Shown in pieces: positions 6,745-17,440 of a stretch of 18,441 nt of DNA (its first letter is position 1; each line of letters opens with the position of its first letter). A model generated the notes under the pieces. It was given only the letters and a program-made list of their open reading frames with translations, was not told the DNA's origin and ran no database searches. The stretch comes from Basidiobolus heterosporus B8920. Lineage: Eukaryota; Basidiobolomycota; Basidiobolomycetes; Basidiobolales; Basidiobolaceae. The position numbers and the translations under genes are program-made. Location: contig JNET01034859.1 of assembly GCA_000697455.1 (NCBI GenBank), positions 1 through 18,441 of the forward strand, given 5' to 3'.

Positions 6745-9697
6745 TCAGGCTGGTGAAAACTCTAGTTTGGGTTGTTGGTAGTTTGTATCTCTGGCTTGAG
6801 ACACAGTAAAAAATAAACGAACAGACAGCCGTTGAATTATATCTTTTACCTGGAACGAATGTGAGAGTTATTTAAAATGGAGTGAGAATATATATTAAAG
6901 CTAAATATTCTTACTCTAGTTCTGTCTAGGAAGGCAGCTTTTGAATCGACTGTTTTAAAAAAATCATCAGTTTTCGAAAGTGCAGCTCGAGAATGCTATT
7001 TTGTAAAAATACTTACCAATCCTACTATTGAGTTTTCTCAAGAAAGCTGAGATCGTTTGAATGGATTTCTAAGAAAATCGAAGGAACGAAGCTTAGTTCG
7101 TATACTTTGTCGATAGTTCTACATGGATTCGGGATTATCGAAGACCTGAACAACATACCGGTGATTGAGCCATTTCTCTTTCATCATCAAATATAAAATC
7201 TGATAGAATGATGATAAGGTATAATTCTCTGTAGTTGGTATCCGGGTGGATGGTAAATCTTGGATTATCAATGATCATTTGAGCTACTTCACCCCATATG
7301 TTGTTTCCTTGGCTGGGAGGCTCAGCATTGAGCACTTGTTGTAGGAACCTCAGCGATAACTCTCGACGAAGTAATTTGCCCCTTGTAGAGCATTTAGATA
7401 GTGTCTCTAGTAATCGAATTTGATGCCGTAACGATCCTTCAAAACACCTGAAGATATACTCAACGATCTTCCTGCACTAACTCGGAAAAGTACGTTAGAG
7501 CGTACACTCTGTTAGTTACTCTGTGGGTGGCCCATACCTCAATAGGCCAGTCTTCCTCGGAATAGAATTCATTGAGTACTACACCTAGGCCGACCTCGAT
7601 ATCATAAAATAGCTCCGTCAAAGTGTTATCCAAAAGCAAAATCATCAGCAAGCGGATAAATTGGCGGATTTCCTCTGAACTGTAATACTTGGCCCTAAAC
7701 ACATCAATTTAGCTTCTCATGTGTCTCTCAGATCAAGAATATTTGACTGGATACCCTCGTTTGACCGAATAAACCATCAGACGAATTAGCAGCTGTAGAT
7801 TGAATACTGGAAGCGGTATGTATTTGTCAGACCCATCTATAAAGGAATGAGTTGAATCAGCGGTGAATACACTCAGTCAGTCAGTGTGCATAACTTGGTT
7901 CAAACCTGGGGTTGGTGTGTTTCTTGCTGTATTAGGGGTGGAGCAGTCTGTAAATCTGAATTCACTGTCAAGAAGCTCCTCACTAGCTCCAAAGCTCTTA
8001 AGAGACTCTAGCAAATCTTCAAACGAAATATGCAAATCCTATGGGGGAAGAGAAGATCAACTTGCGATCGTCTGAAATCCGAGGGAAAGCCGCTTACCGT
8101 TACAGATAAAGCATACATTAAGGTTGTAGCAGCCGCTTCAGCACAGCGTGCATCCGCTTCGAACAATGCTAATGTGAGATCGAATGTATTATAAGTACAG
8201 CCATCATACAATGAGTATTGAAATATCTCAAACCGATGTTGCGCAACCAATTGTAGATGTCAGTTTGTAGTGTCTCTACTGAATCACAATATAACTGAAT
8301 TAGTCCACTCTCGAGAAAAACAAGGGTAGATTCTGGCTCTAAACGAAAATCGATTAGTCTGTTGTGTAGGTTTGCAGGCTATTGGCAGATCTCACCTTTT
8401 GCAAACTGGTTAACGACGCGGAAGAAGGGATGGCTAAGGGGTAGTTTTAACTTCGGTGTTGGCAAACTCTATATCACATGGATTGCTTGTTCAATTAATC
8501 ATAAATGATTAACTAGTTTGAAAGGGGAGTACCTGTGGCCAGTTCACGAAGAAAAGACATTTGATGTCCTGATATTCATTCAAGTCGCTTGCCAAAATCT
8601 GTATGAATCAACGCTGAGAATAAGTTATTTCATAAAGCGTACTCTTAACAACACCAACCTCCGCCAGTCTCATTCCTTTTTCCTCGGGCAAAATCTGAGT
8701 GGATAATTCTGTGGTGTCATACATGGTGACATCTTCTTCGTTGCTATCCAACAACTTTTAAAAACCATGGAAGTTCGTAAAGAGGTCGTGGAGGACAAAT
8801 GAGGTACATGAATTCAATAGTTACACTTTTCTCTTTTAAGATTTTGTCAAGAGATTGTAAGCTCAAGCCAGAAGAATCAAGTGAAGCCTTCTCACTCAGT
8901 AAACTGTTTAATGAAAACCGATATGGTTTAGGCTTTACTTGATCTTCGTCATTGTCAGAGTTTGATTTTTCTTTTTTCTCCACTTGCACAGGTAAAGAGC
9001 TTCGACGGATTTCGATTTGAACTCTGTACCAAAGTAGATAGTCGTTATAAATTGTTCTTTCACATGTTTTTAAAAGTCGCAAATCTCTTCGGCGAAACGA
9101 GTTGTTAATCCTACCTTGGCTCATACTTATGATCAGAATGTACGTGGTTTACCAGCTCATCATCTTCATCGTCCAGGAACTACAGAATTGATTAAGATAT
9201 GGGAAATTTATTGCATTCTATTAATAAAGCCAAACCTCAGGGATTGCTCCATAGTCACTCAAGTCCGAATCATCGCTAAGGTGAGATGCTGGTATATGGT
9301 TCTGGCTTGCAGTTATATTACGCTCTAAAGAACCAATTTTAGTTATCTCAAGAGTGCGATGGCGTTCTTTACTTGTTTACCTTTACTAGAAATTACTACT
9401 TTTTCTGGTTCGCTATTCAACACAAGAGCCTCAGATAAAGATGAGCTATCAAAGATGAGAATGACCAGTTGATTAACGATTCGCTCAATTTCGCCAAGTA
9501 TAAAAATCAAGCTAATTACTCTTTCTCAGTTTCGACGGGTACTTTGGCAAAGAAATTTGTAATCAGCGTGTTCCTTTTCCAAAGAGAGATAATTCAAAAA
9601 GGTGTTCTGTGAGTGATTTCTAAAGTTGAAGTGAACCCTCAAGTTACTCAACATACCTTTCTGGTTTTTTTGTAAAACTTCTTCGGGTAGAAGACAT
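6745..9697 (-). CDS. Intron-rich CANIN-domain protein (SLF2/FAM178, Nse6-like), probable SMC5/6 cofactor
   Basis: I reconstructed at least 15 C-terminal exons whose phases all agree: 9324-9236, 9179-9115, 9023-8825, 8754-8659, 8598-8533, 8468-8396, 8338-8234, 8168-8098, 8038-7906, 7836-7755, 7694-7538, 7476-7159, 7068-7017, 6949-6915, 6849-6745 (about 548 residues). A further exon ends at 9381. The start near 9697 (MSSTRRSFTKKPE) and the first two introns are unresolved. The N-terminal part is acidic and Ser-rich (SDDSDLSDYG, LDDEDDE). Then come SLNSLLSEK, IKCLFFVNWPQ, HPFFRVVNQFAK, FLESGLIQLYCDSVETLQTDIYNWLRNI, and a tail with IVDSKAAFLDRTRVKDIIQRLSVRL. This order resembles the CANIN domain that recruits SMC5/6 to damaged DNA; I recognise the pattern but cannot run a profile. 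Confidence is high for the gene, moderate for the family. Confidence 0.6.
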
Positions 9698-10104
9698 ATT
9701 CTCAAATGGTCCGCTAGGCTTAACTAGAACAAATTATTCGCCTTATAGACACTCTTCAGAGAATTAACAAGCTTGTTTTTAAGATTGTAAACACAACTTT
9801 TAGTATGTCTATATTTATACAGCTTCTCTGTATGCTACCTGATAATACCCAAGAGTAAATATTCGCAGTTTCAATAAAAATAAATCAAGTTTGATGTAAT
9901 TACTTTGATTAGTTTTAATCATGTTTCCACTTGACTGAATCTCACACGTTTCGCAACTTAATGATTCAATAGTTTGCGTTACACAAGCCAAATGCCCTTA
10001 AGCTAGAAACCCTTAGAGGCATTTTTCCTAACTGTATATCTTTAGGAAACTCTATTGTTTGGTATCTTCTCTCCAAATATATATACAAAGCAACGGGAAA
10101 TCTG
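9698..10104. promoter_or_regulatory. Divergent promoter region between the CANIN-like gene and TRAPPC13
   Basis: The AT-rich gap of about 407 bp lies between two divergently transcribed genes. I see no TATA box of note, no repeat and no ORF that resembles a gene. Confidence 0.45.
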
Positions 10105-11415
10105 ATGGCTACCTCACAAACCCAAAATTCCGATAATGACCAACTAGTTGGTTTAAAACTCATGAGGCTTTCAAGGCCATCCTTAGCCATGGCGCAGCCA
10201 ATATTCTACGAGAGCGGTACGGGCTCACTTTCAGAAGCTTTACATCAACTTGCCCTTATCGACCCTATCGTATTGGAGAACAAACCCAAAGATACTAAAG
10301 ATAAATCTCTGCAACTTCGGGATTTCGGTCTAAGCGAAACCTTGATTTTACCAAATTCTTGGGGTAGTATTTATCTTGGTGAGTTCCTCACCTGCTACAT
10401 ATGTCTCAACAATGAAAGCACCGAACTAGTTAGAGAACTCAGTGTCAAAGTCGAACTTCAAACAACTTCAAAGCGCTTTCCTCTCGCTGATACTACCACC
10501 TCTCCACTCGAGAACTTCTATCCAAACCAGACAAATGAGCTTGTTGTTCAACACGAGGTGAAAGAACTTGGCATTCATATTTTAGTTTGTTCTGTGCAGT
10601 ATCTTAGCCATACAGAGGAGAGAAAGTTCTTCCGAAAGTTTTTCAAGTTTCAAATACAAAATCCCTTGGCTGTCAAAACCAAAGTAAACAATAGTCAAGG
10701 TGGAAAAATGTTATTAGAAATACAACTACAAAATGTAGCGGCAAACTCCATGCATCTTGAAAACCTGCGCTTCGAACCAGCAGAGCCTTTTGATCACTCT
10801 GATTTAAACCAAATATTGACTGATTCTAGCCACCAAACCAACGAGCAAACCAACGAGAACCAGCTTAGTATTTTCGGAGAAGGAGATATACTGTCGCCAA
10901 AAGACATTCGCCAATACGTTTATATGCTATACCCAAAGAAGCCGAATGATATCGCAGCTCGGACTACGAATGTGTTAGGCAAACTTGATATTGTGTGGCG
11001 CTCAGTACTTGGTGAGTTTGGTCGACTCCAGACCAGCCCGCTAATGCGTAAACCTCCTACTCTTGAGAAGATCGAGTTGAACGTAATTGAAACATCGCAA
11101 GAAATCTTCTTGGAGGAACCATTCCGAGTTCAATGTAGAATGACTAATCGAACATCCTCGCCTATGTACATAAACCTGACTACTAACAAAGCAAAGATGG
11201 GGTCAATTCTAATCACTGGACACTCTAGTAAGAACCTTGGAGAGATTCCTGCCAACGACTCGATAGATTTCTCACTTGACTTCGTGCCACTTGCCCCAGG
11301 TCTCCAAAGAGTTGGTGGTATTAGGGTGCTGGATACCCTAGGTGGTTATGCCCTCGACTTTGATTACTTATGGGATATCTTCGTTTCGTATGAGCCTGAT
11401 CAGCTAGACAGATAA
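10105..11415 (+). CDS. TRAPPC13: Trafficking protein particle complex subunit 13 (TRAPPC13)
   Basis: TRAPPC13 is a peripheral subunit of metazoan and fungal TRAPP complexes (TRAPPIII), acting in ER-Golgi and autophagic membrane traffic through Rab1. The 436-residue protein has no intron and is close to the human length of about 417. Landmarks aligning with the human protein are LKLMRLSRPSL, LPNSWGSIYLGEFLTCYICLNNES, VKVELQTTSKR, HEVKELGIHILVCSVQY, RKFFRKFFKFQIQNPLAVKTK, the SPKDIRQYVYMLYPK region, GKLDIVWRSVLGEFGRLQTSPLMR, and FRVQCRMTNRTS. These are the Ig-like beta-sandwich segments of the family. The first ATG (10105) is used; a second Met (residue 20, LKLMRL) falls too late to keep the conserved start. 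The gene is convergent with RPL35. Confidence 0.93.
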   Translation: MATSQTQNSDNDQLVGLKLMRLSRPSLAMAQPIFYESGTGSLSEALHQLALIDPIVLENKPKDTKDKSLQLRDFGLSETLILPNSWGSIYLGEFLTCYICLNNESTELVRELSVKVELQTTSKRFPLADTTTSPLENFYPNQTNELVVQHEVKELGIHILVCSVQYLSHTEERKFFRKFFKFQIQNPLAVKTKVNNSQGGKMLLEIQLQNVAANSMHLENLRFEPAEPFDHSDLNQILTDSSHQTNEQTNENQLSIFGEGDILSPKDIRQYVYMLYPKKPNDIAARTTNVLGKLDIVWRSVLGEFGRLQTSPLMRKPPTLEKIELNVIETSQEIFLEEPFRVQCRMTNRTSSPMYINLTTNKAKMGSILITGHSSKNLGEIPANDSIDFSLDFVPLAPGLQRVGGIRVLDTLGGYALDFDYLWDIFVSYEPDQLDR

Positions 11416-11637
11416 ACACTGATAATATGCCTTCCCCATATGCATCCATAATTCCCGTTTGTTTACTGCTTTGCCCAACGCAATAGAGATACTAATAGGC
11501 ACTACATAAATTACTTGAACAAGTCTACTAATACGATTTATTTTCGTGCTTGTGTGTGAAAGACATTTGCCTACATACAAATTCCCAATCAGTCGAAAAG
11601 TTGCGTCAAGTGGAGATTATCACAAGTTGAAGGTCAC

Positions 11638-12141
11638 TTAAGCCTTGACAGCGAATTTGCGTTGAGGGAAGTGAATGTCCTTCTTTTGTTGTCTGAGAGT
11701 CTTGCGGGTGCTCTCGAACTTGGTCAAACGGCGACGAATGGCACGAGTCTTCTTGTGACGAAGGTCCAAAGGAAGGTACTTGCGACCTTCTTGTTTGTAC
11801 AAAAGACGGATGTTTTGACGCTCAGTTTGGGAGATGACGGTGAGAACACGAGCAATAGACTTGCGGACAGCATTACTGAAAGTATGGTCGTTAATACTCT
11901 AAGCAAGAGAGATTTTCATATGCTAGAATAAAGCTTACATGCGGGTCAACTTGGAAGCAGCGCCACCAGCAACCTTTTGAACTCTCAAAGAAGAAAGCTC
12001 TTGCTTGAGCTCATCAAGATCTTTCTTGAGTTCTTCCTTGGACTTGTTGCGGAGTTCGTGAGCCTTGACTTTAGCCTAAGATTTCACAAGATATTAGGAT
12101 TCTGTGTGTTATAGAGTAGAACGTGAAAAGAAACTGACCAT
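11638..12141 (-). CDS. RPL35: 60S ribosomal protein uL29 (L35)
   Basis: uL29 sits at the polypeptide exit tunnel, near the docking site for SRP and nascent-chain factors. Three exons give 125 residues: 12141-12139, 12075-11939 and 11875-11638. The first exon is the ATG alone. The introns are 12138-12076 (GTCAGT..CTTAG) and 11938-11876 (GTAAGC..TTTCAG), both 63 nt. The protein runs [62 protein letters not shown], and ends [11 protein letters not shown], the classical L35 pattern. The usual length is 123, so the model is complete. It is divergent from RPS11 and convergent with TRAPPC13 (222-bp gap). Confidence 0.95.
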
Positions 12142-12589
12142 CTTTGGATGAATGGATACAAAGTCAGCCGATGGATAATTGAAGTAAGAGGGGGAACTCT
12201 CCTGTCAATTCACTGGATATTTTATGACAGACGATTACTCGGTCCCCAAAATCGACATCAAAAATGAGGATTTTTTTTTTACGTCAAGGAACCACCTAAT
12301 CTAGCCTTAACATTAACATTAACATGCTCTAACCTAGCTCTAACCTAGCCATGGAGTTGTTGATGGTTTTGTAAACTCTAAGTGATCGCAGCAAAAAAGA
12401 AAAAACTGCCTGTAGATGTAAATTTAAGGATCATAGCCAATCATTGGGTAATCTCAAGCCCTGGGTATCAAAAGAAAATTTTCCAAAAATGAATTCGGGT
12501 TCGGTAGAGTAACAAAATACCGCATTTTTCTTGCATAGCTCCTTCTTTTTTCTCTTTAGCGGAAGCGTTTTTCCCTTAATTTTTAAATC
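12142..12589. promoter_or_regulatory. Shared divergent promoter region of RPL35 and RPS11
   Basis: This 448-bp gap has a poly(T) tract (about 12271-12280) and two tandem simple repeats: CATTAA at about 12307-12324 and CTCTAACCTAG at about 12327-12348. TAACC-type motifs recur elsewhere near translation genes in this window. Pyrimidine tracts precede RPS11. The small ORFs in the gap resemble no gene. Confidence 0.55.
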
Positions 12590-13113
12590 ATGTCTGCTGA
12601 GCAAGTAAGTTTGAATACGACTCATAGTTTCCGTTAACACAGCTAACGTTTGTGTTTCTTAAGGTTGAGAGAGCTTTCCAAAAGCAAGTTGGTATTTTCC
12701 AAAACGCCAAGGTTGTCGGTAGCAAGAAGAGCCGCAACCTCCGTTGGTACAAAGATGTTGGTCTTGGTTTCAAGACCCCTAAGGAAGCCATCGAAGGTAC
12801 CTACATCGATAAGAAGTGCCCTTTCACTGGTGACATCAGCATTCGTGGTCGTATCCTCACTGGTGTTGTTATCTCCACCAAGATGAAGAACACCCTCATC
12901 ATCCGTCGTGAATACCTTCACTACATCCCCAAGTACAACCGTTATGAGAAGCGTCACAAGAACCTTGCCGCTCACGTTTCTCCTTGCTTCCGTGTTGAAA
13001 ACGGAGATGTTGTCACTGTCGGACAATGCCGTCCCTTGTCTAAGACTGTTCGTTTCAATGTCCTCAAGGTCCAAAAGAAGACCCAAGGCAGCAAGCAATT
13101 CGCCAAGTTCTAG
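12590..13113 (+). CDS. RPS11: 40S ribosomal protein uS17 (S11)
   Basis: uS17 is an early-binding small-subunit protein. Exons are 12590-12604 (MSAEQ) and 12664-13113, with a 59-nt intron at 12605-12663 (GTAAGT..CTTAAG) carrying a GCTAAC branch-like site. The protein is 154 residues, close to the yeast length of 156. Landmarks are [16 protein letters not shown], the [33 protein letters not shown] stretch, [39 protein letters not shown], and [18 protein letters not shown]. An unspliced reading from 12652 is a truncation artefact because it lacks the first five residues. Confidence 0.97.
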
Positions 13114-13133
13114 ACTTGTTCAAAGTTATACAT

Positions 13134-13139
13134 AATAAA
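13134..13139 (+). terminator. Poly(A) signal of RPS11
   Basis: AATAAA lies about 21 nt after the RPS11 stop. Confidence 0.7.
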
Positions 13140-13313
13140 ACTTGGATAATTTATTTCTTTCAAATGGATTCAATTGTTCATTGCATACATCAATCATCTA
13201 AGATATGAGGATAGAGTGATTTGTATGTTAGTAAATGCACGTGTATAAGGAGGTGTATAAATATATATCACTGCGTGTGTGCTAATGATTAACTGTCTAT
13301 TATCTACCAATTC

Positions 13314-13343
13314 TATCCCTGATTCAATCCCTGATTCTATCCC
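13314..13343. repeat. Short tandem repeat, 12-bp unit, about 2.5 copies
   Basis: The unit is (T/A)ATCCCTGATTC, with one base varying between copies. It is intergenic and has no visible role. Confidence 0.7.
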
Positions 13344-13487
13344 ATTGAAAATATGTCTGTGAACAGTTGAAATTATTTGCGTCTTTATGTTTGGATGGAA
13401 TGAAAAGTGACCTAACCTTAACCTAACAACATAGATGGTTTGGAGAGTTTTCTTTATATAATAGTGATGAAACATAGCTTATACAGT

Positions 13488-15055
13488 CTAGTTATCAGGG
13501 TCAATGGTGGATCCTCTCTTGATCTTACCCCAACCAATTAAACGCCAATGTTTATCGATACGTCTACTCAAGGCAATCTTCTCACCGACCTCTGTACAAG
13601 CAGGGTGGGTCAACATGATCTTGGCCAAATCACCCTTGACACCCAAGACACGACCGCCAGAAGAGGTAGAACCGATGTTGACCATGAGCACTTCACCCTT
13701 GGTAAGCTTTTGAACCTTGGTTTGCTTCTTGTCGTCAGTCTTGACACCAAGAAGACGTCTGAGAAGGAAGTAATTGATTTCGAGCTCGTAGTAGATAGCT
13801 GGCAATTTGCCTACGGCTCCCAGAACCTGACCTACCAAACGATCAGCTCTGCAGAGAGTGGGATCGACCTTAGTACCAACACCAATCAATCCTCCGGGAA
13901 CTGCGAATTTCAAATCGTTTTGTTCGGCGAAAAGGGTAATGATCTTGGAGAGAATTGGCTTGCATACCATTCTACCCTCGTTATCCTTGGAGACAATACC
14001 AGGTCTGATTTCGATTTCATCACCAATTCGCAAAACACCATTAAGAATAGAACCACCAGCAACACCGCCCTTAAGATCGTCAACCTCGGAACCAGGCTTG
14101 TTGACATCGAAGGATCTGATAACGATCATTCTAGGATCAGTTGTGAAATCACGGACAGGAACGGGAATCTTCTTGACAATGTATTCGTTGATAGCATCAA
14201 TGTTATATTTGAGTTGAGCAGAGATAGGAACGATAGGGGCACCATCGGCTACAGTTCCCTTAACGAATTGAAGAATGCTTTGATAGTGCTCTTCGGCAGC
14301 GCTTTCTTTAATCAAATCAACCTTGTTTTGAAGGATGATGATGTGCTTCAACTTCATAATTTCAATGGCAGCCAAATGCTCACTGGTTTGAGGTTGAGGG
14401 CAGGATTCGTTACCGGCAATAAGAAGCAAAGCAGCGTCCATTACTGCGGCACCGTTTAACATAGTGGCCATAAGAATGTCGTGACCGGGGCAATCGACAA
14501 AGGAGACATGACGAAGGAGCTTCATCATACCACCACAGAAGGGACGCTCACATGGGAAAGTCTCTTCCTTGTCACTACGATAAGATCTGTAACAACCAGG
14601 TCTGGGGCATTCTTCATTGTCGCACTTGTAAATCTATAATTTTGAAGTGATGGAATGAGTGGGTGAATAAAAGAGCATTTTTAGAAGCTGAAAGGCATAC
14701 CTTGGCGTTAGCGTAACCTAATTTGATGGTAATATTACGTTCAAGTTCGTTCTTGAAACGGACAGTCTTTTCAAAGATGCAAAAGTTATTGAGGGTACAC
14801 ACAATAAATTTCTATTTATAATAGGATAAGTACCTGGACACCAGAGATAGCTTTGACAACAGTAGATTTACCGTGAGCTACGTGTCCAATAGTACCTACA
14901 ATGCATCAAGATGTCACAATTTAGAAAGTGGGTTTGATAGTCCAAGTAAATCAGGAGAAAATACCAATATTGATGGTAGCTTGACGAGAGATGACCTCGG
15001 GGGAGAGGGGATTGAGAGTACTCAGATCTAATTGGACAGCTTCAGTTTGAGCCAT
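13488..15055 (-). CDS. GCD11: Translation initiation factor eIF2 subunit gamma
   Basis: eIF2-gamma is the GTPase that carries Met-tRNAi to the 40S subunit. Exons are 15055-14965, 14895-14834, 14766-14701 and 14633-13488, giving 454 residues (human 472). The N-terminus [31 protein letters not shown] leads into the P loop GHVAHGKST (residues 34-42). The switch region [22 protein letters not shown] comes next. A zinc-ribbon-like stretch follows, with cysteines in [12 protein letters not shown] and PCERPFCGG. Then come the GTPase motifs DCPGH and NKVD, and the beta-barrel domains ([30 protein letters not shown]). All introns are short (67-69 nt) and lie in the first quarter. The neighbourhood is rich in translation genes. 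Confidence 0.97.
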
Positions 15056-15431
15056 GTTGAATTACTTCTAACGACAAACCAAATCTATGGCGAAAGAAAG
15101 AGAGAGACAAAAAACAGAAAAAAGACTTTTTTTCCTAGTGGAACTCTCAACAAGGAAGGGGGATCCCACTAAGTAGCCTTTGATCAAATCAACGAAATTA
15201 ATGATTTTGGAAATAAAAAAAAAACGATTTCAACACAGTAAAAGATACTTAATGTAGGTGACGTACGATTTGGTAAGTCAACATATTTTCTTGATTTAAA
15301 TTTTCCCCATTTTTTTCAATTTTTTTTCGATACCCTAAACATGGAAGATTGTATGGAGTTTGGGTTAAATAAAAACAATTATCCTCAAATTCAAATATCG
15401 CGATTTATGTTTATTACAGCGCAGCGATTAC
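15056..15431. other. Intergenic region: eIF2-gamma promoter and PRMT5 3' end
   Basis: Poly(A)/poly(T) tracts are frequent. An imperfect palindrome TAGTGG...CCACTA spans about 15136-15171. The PRMT5 poly(A) signal is at 15410-15415. I see no ORF of note. Confidence 0.5.
15410..15415 (-). terminator. Poly(A) signal of PRMT5
   Basis: AATAAA on the minus strand lies about 17 nt after the PRMT5 stop. Confidence 0.65.
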
Positions 15432-17440
15432 TTACAGACCTATCCATGATGATCTACCATCGCAATTATGGATAGGTGAAGTGTGGATCAAAATGTCCTT
15501 TTGTTGATCTGGTGACGCCATATAGACAGAGATGGCCCACTCATACCAAACTTTACGCTGATCCGTGAGACGCCACATGTGGGTTTCTATTTTGGCTCCC
15601 TGAGGGACATGAATAGGAACTTCAATCGGGAAGTAGATGGGGAACCAACTAAACATCGAAGGTGTATGGGTTTCTGGGTGAATGCTGATATCGACACTTT
15701 TGTAAAGTGTGGAGTCGAAGTATCCAGCTAAACCATGAAGTAAACCACCACTGGTACAGGTGAAAGTATTACAAGAGTAACGGGTGTTGTGATGATTGTT
15801 GGTCGGATGCCCGTCGTCATCCATGTAGACTTGTGAGTTAGGATGCGTGAAAGCCCAGACTTTCTGTGGCGCCGCAAGTTCCTTGACAGCTTTGAGCATA
15901 ACTACATAAGGTGTTTCTAGATTCTTCCGATCCTTATAGTTGCTGGCCTCCTTATGTAACTTAGCTGACGATAGGGGTGAAATATAGGCAGTATACGAAT
16001 GCGGAATGGAAATGCCGTCTTGTTTCAAGAACTTTTGAACACCATCTAAGCATTCAGGCGATAACTCATTGTCCCCGAAAGATCCCAAGAGTTCACTTAC
16101 AAGTATATCAGCCAACTCTGGCGCTTTCCACTTTCTCATATCCTCGAATACAACTTGAACTTGATCGCCCCAAAATTTCTCTTTAGTGGCTTGAAGCGTA
16201 ACAAATGCATTTCGGTTCTTTTCGACAGCATACAGCTTCACCTTCCTTTGAGCCTTTTCGGCTGCTCGTAAACAGCATTGAACCAATGGGCCACGGGGGC
16301 CTGCTCCAACTACCATAATCACAGTGGTTGTGTCCGAGTTGGGAGGAACCCGATCTAATAGGGCGTAGTACACAGCTTTCTCGTATTGAACGTATTTCAT
16401 GGGGCATTGCTCAAAAACCTCATACGTTGATGACTCAAGATTATCCATTAACGGTTGGAGAGGGGCTTGTAAGCAATCCTCGTATCCATCGGCGTGCTGT
16501 TCTAAAAGGGTAGGTTCAGGTTTGATGCGATACAAATACTTTAGATATTGGAGGTGAAGTGATTCCTGGTCTTGAGCATAAAGTTCGCAATCATCTCCAG
16601 AAAGAATAAAATATGGTCCAAACCGGAAAAGTTGGTTAAGAAACTTCTGATGTTGTTTGCTGAGTACCGGGTAGCCCTTAGCATTCAACGTAAATATATT
16701 GGTAGAGATTATCACTGCACGAATGGGTTCTGCAAGCCATCTTTGAAGTTCATCTTCTCCGGGAAGATTTTTGGTTATTTCCAAGGCAATTCCAAGAGCT
16801 GAGTTGTGATTGCACAGAGTGCGTAACTGATTCCATTTTGTCCAAGAGTCGCTACTATCGTCGGCGTTACGAAGAGGCACTCGAATCCAAATTCCAGAAA
16901 AGCGCAGCAAGTCGATTGTGTTGTTGACGCAACGCGAAAAGTTGGCTACAGAATTCATCGTAGCGATATTGGGGAATAAAACAGCAGAAACGCCATTATA
17001 TGAGGCCCATTCCACTTGCTGTCTAAAGGTCTTTTAATAATAAAATCGTTAGAAGGGCGGCCCTTTCATATAAGATAAAGGTATGAATTCCTACTTGTTC
17101 ATAAGAAACACTTAATTCCAAGTCTTTTTGCTCAAACTCGTTCCACTCTGGGATTTGGGCTACAATATTTTCAGCTGAGACTGTAATAAAGTTCGGTAAG
17201 CTTCATTCCAAAAGGTAATATCTTAATACATACACACTTACAGGAGTTTTTGATGAGTAAGTTCTCCTCCACAAAAGGCTTGGGCTCCGAAAAAGCTGGC
17301 TGAGTGTTGGCTACAGCGGGAGATTTGACAATCTGCGTGACAACGAAATTATATCCGCCTTGTTTTGACTTCTCGAGGGCACTTGGCAGATCATCGATCT
17401 TGGAAGGTAAACAACCAACTGAAAGGATTTGGTTAGACAT
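15432..17440 (-). CDS. PRMT5: Protein arginine N-methyltransferase 5 (Skb1/Hsl7 type)
   Basis: PRMT5 makes symmetric dimethylarginine on Sm proteins, histones and other targets. Exons are 17440-17242, 17180-17095 and 17018-15432, giving 623 residues (human 637). Introns are 61 nt and 76 nt. The N-terminal TIM-barrel part carries WASYNGVSAVLFPNIAT. The catalytic part has YEVFEQCP with the Phe (about 297) linked to symmetric methylation, and the double-Glu loop SELLGSFGDNELSPECLDG (E404 and E413). The C-terminal beta-barrel has LHGLAGYFDSTLY, HTPSMFSWFPIYFPI and KVWYEWA, ending SSWIGL. AdoMet motif I reads VVGAGPRGPLV at about 331-341, one proline longer than the usual GAGRGP. The gap is in frame and other catalytic residues are intact. 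Confidence 0.95.

Larger units (their letters stand above)
13114..13487. other. Convergent gap between RPS11 and eIF2-gamma
   Basis: The gap holds both 3' UTRs, the 12-bp tandem repeat at 13314-13343, and a telomere-like run of CCTAACCTTAACCTAAC (13411-13427). I see no gene. A minus-strand ORF spanning it is a product of the repeat. Confidence 0.6.

Noticed and set aside
8744-9124. A separate 126-residue protein on the minus strand
   Set aside because: It runs through an intron at each end; in the spliced model its middle is one exon (9023-8825) of the CANIN-like gene.
12643-13098. A 151-codon minus-strand ORF
   Set aside because: It is antisense to RPS11 exon 2 and has no independent support.
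13194-13475. A 93-codon minus-strand ORF
   Set aside because: It arises from the 12-bp tandem repeat and AT-rich flanks in a convergent intergenic gap.
13548-14459. A 303-codon plus-strand ORF
   Set aside because: It lies antisense to the main exon of eIF2-gamma and has no recognisable protein features. It is a shadow of the biased codon use on the other strand.
15136-15171. Palindrome as a transposon end or operator
   Set aside because: Six-base arms with a 24-bp spacer are too weak, and no duplication or partner copy is seen.
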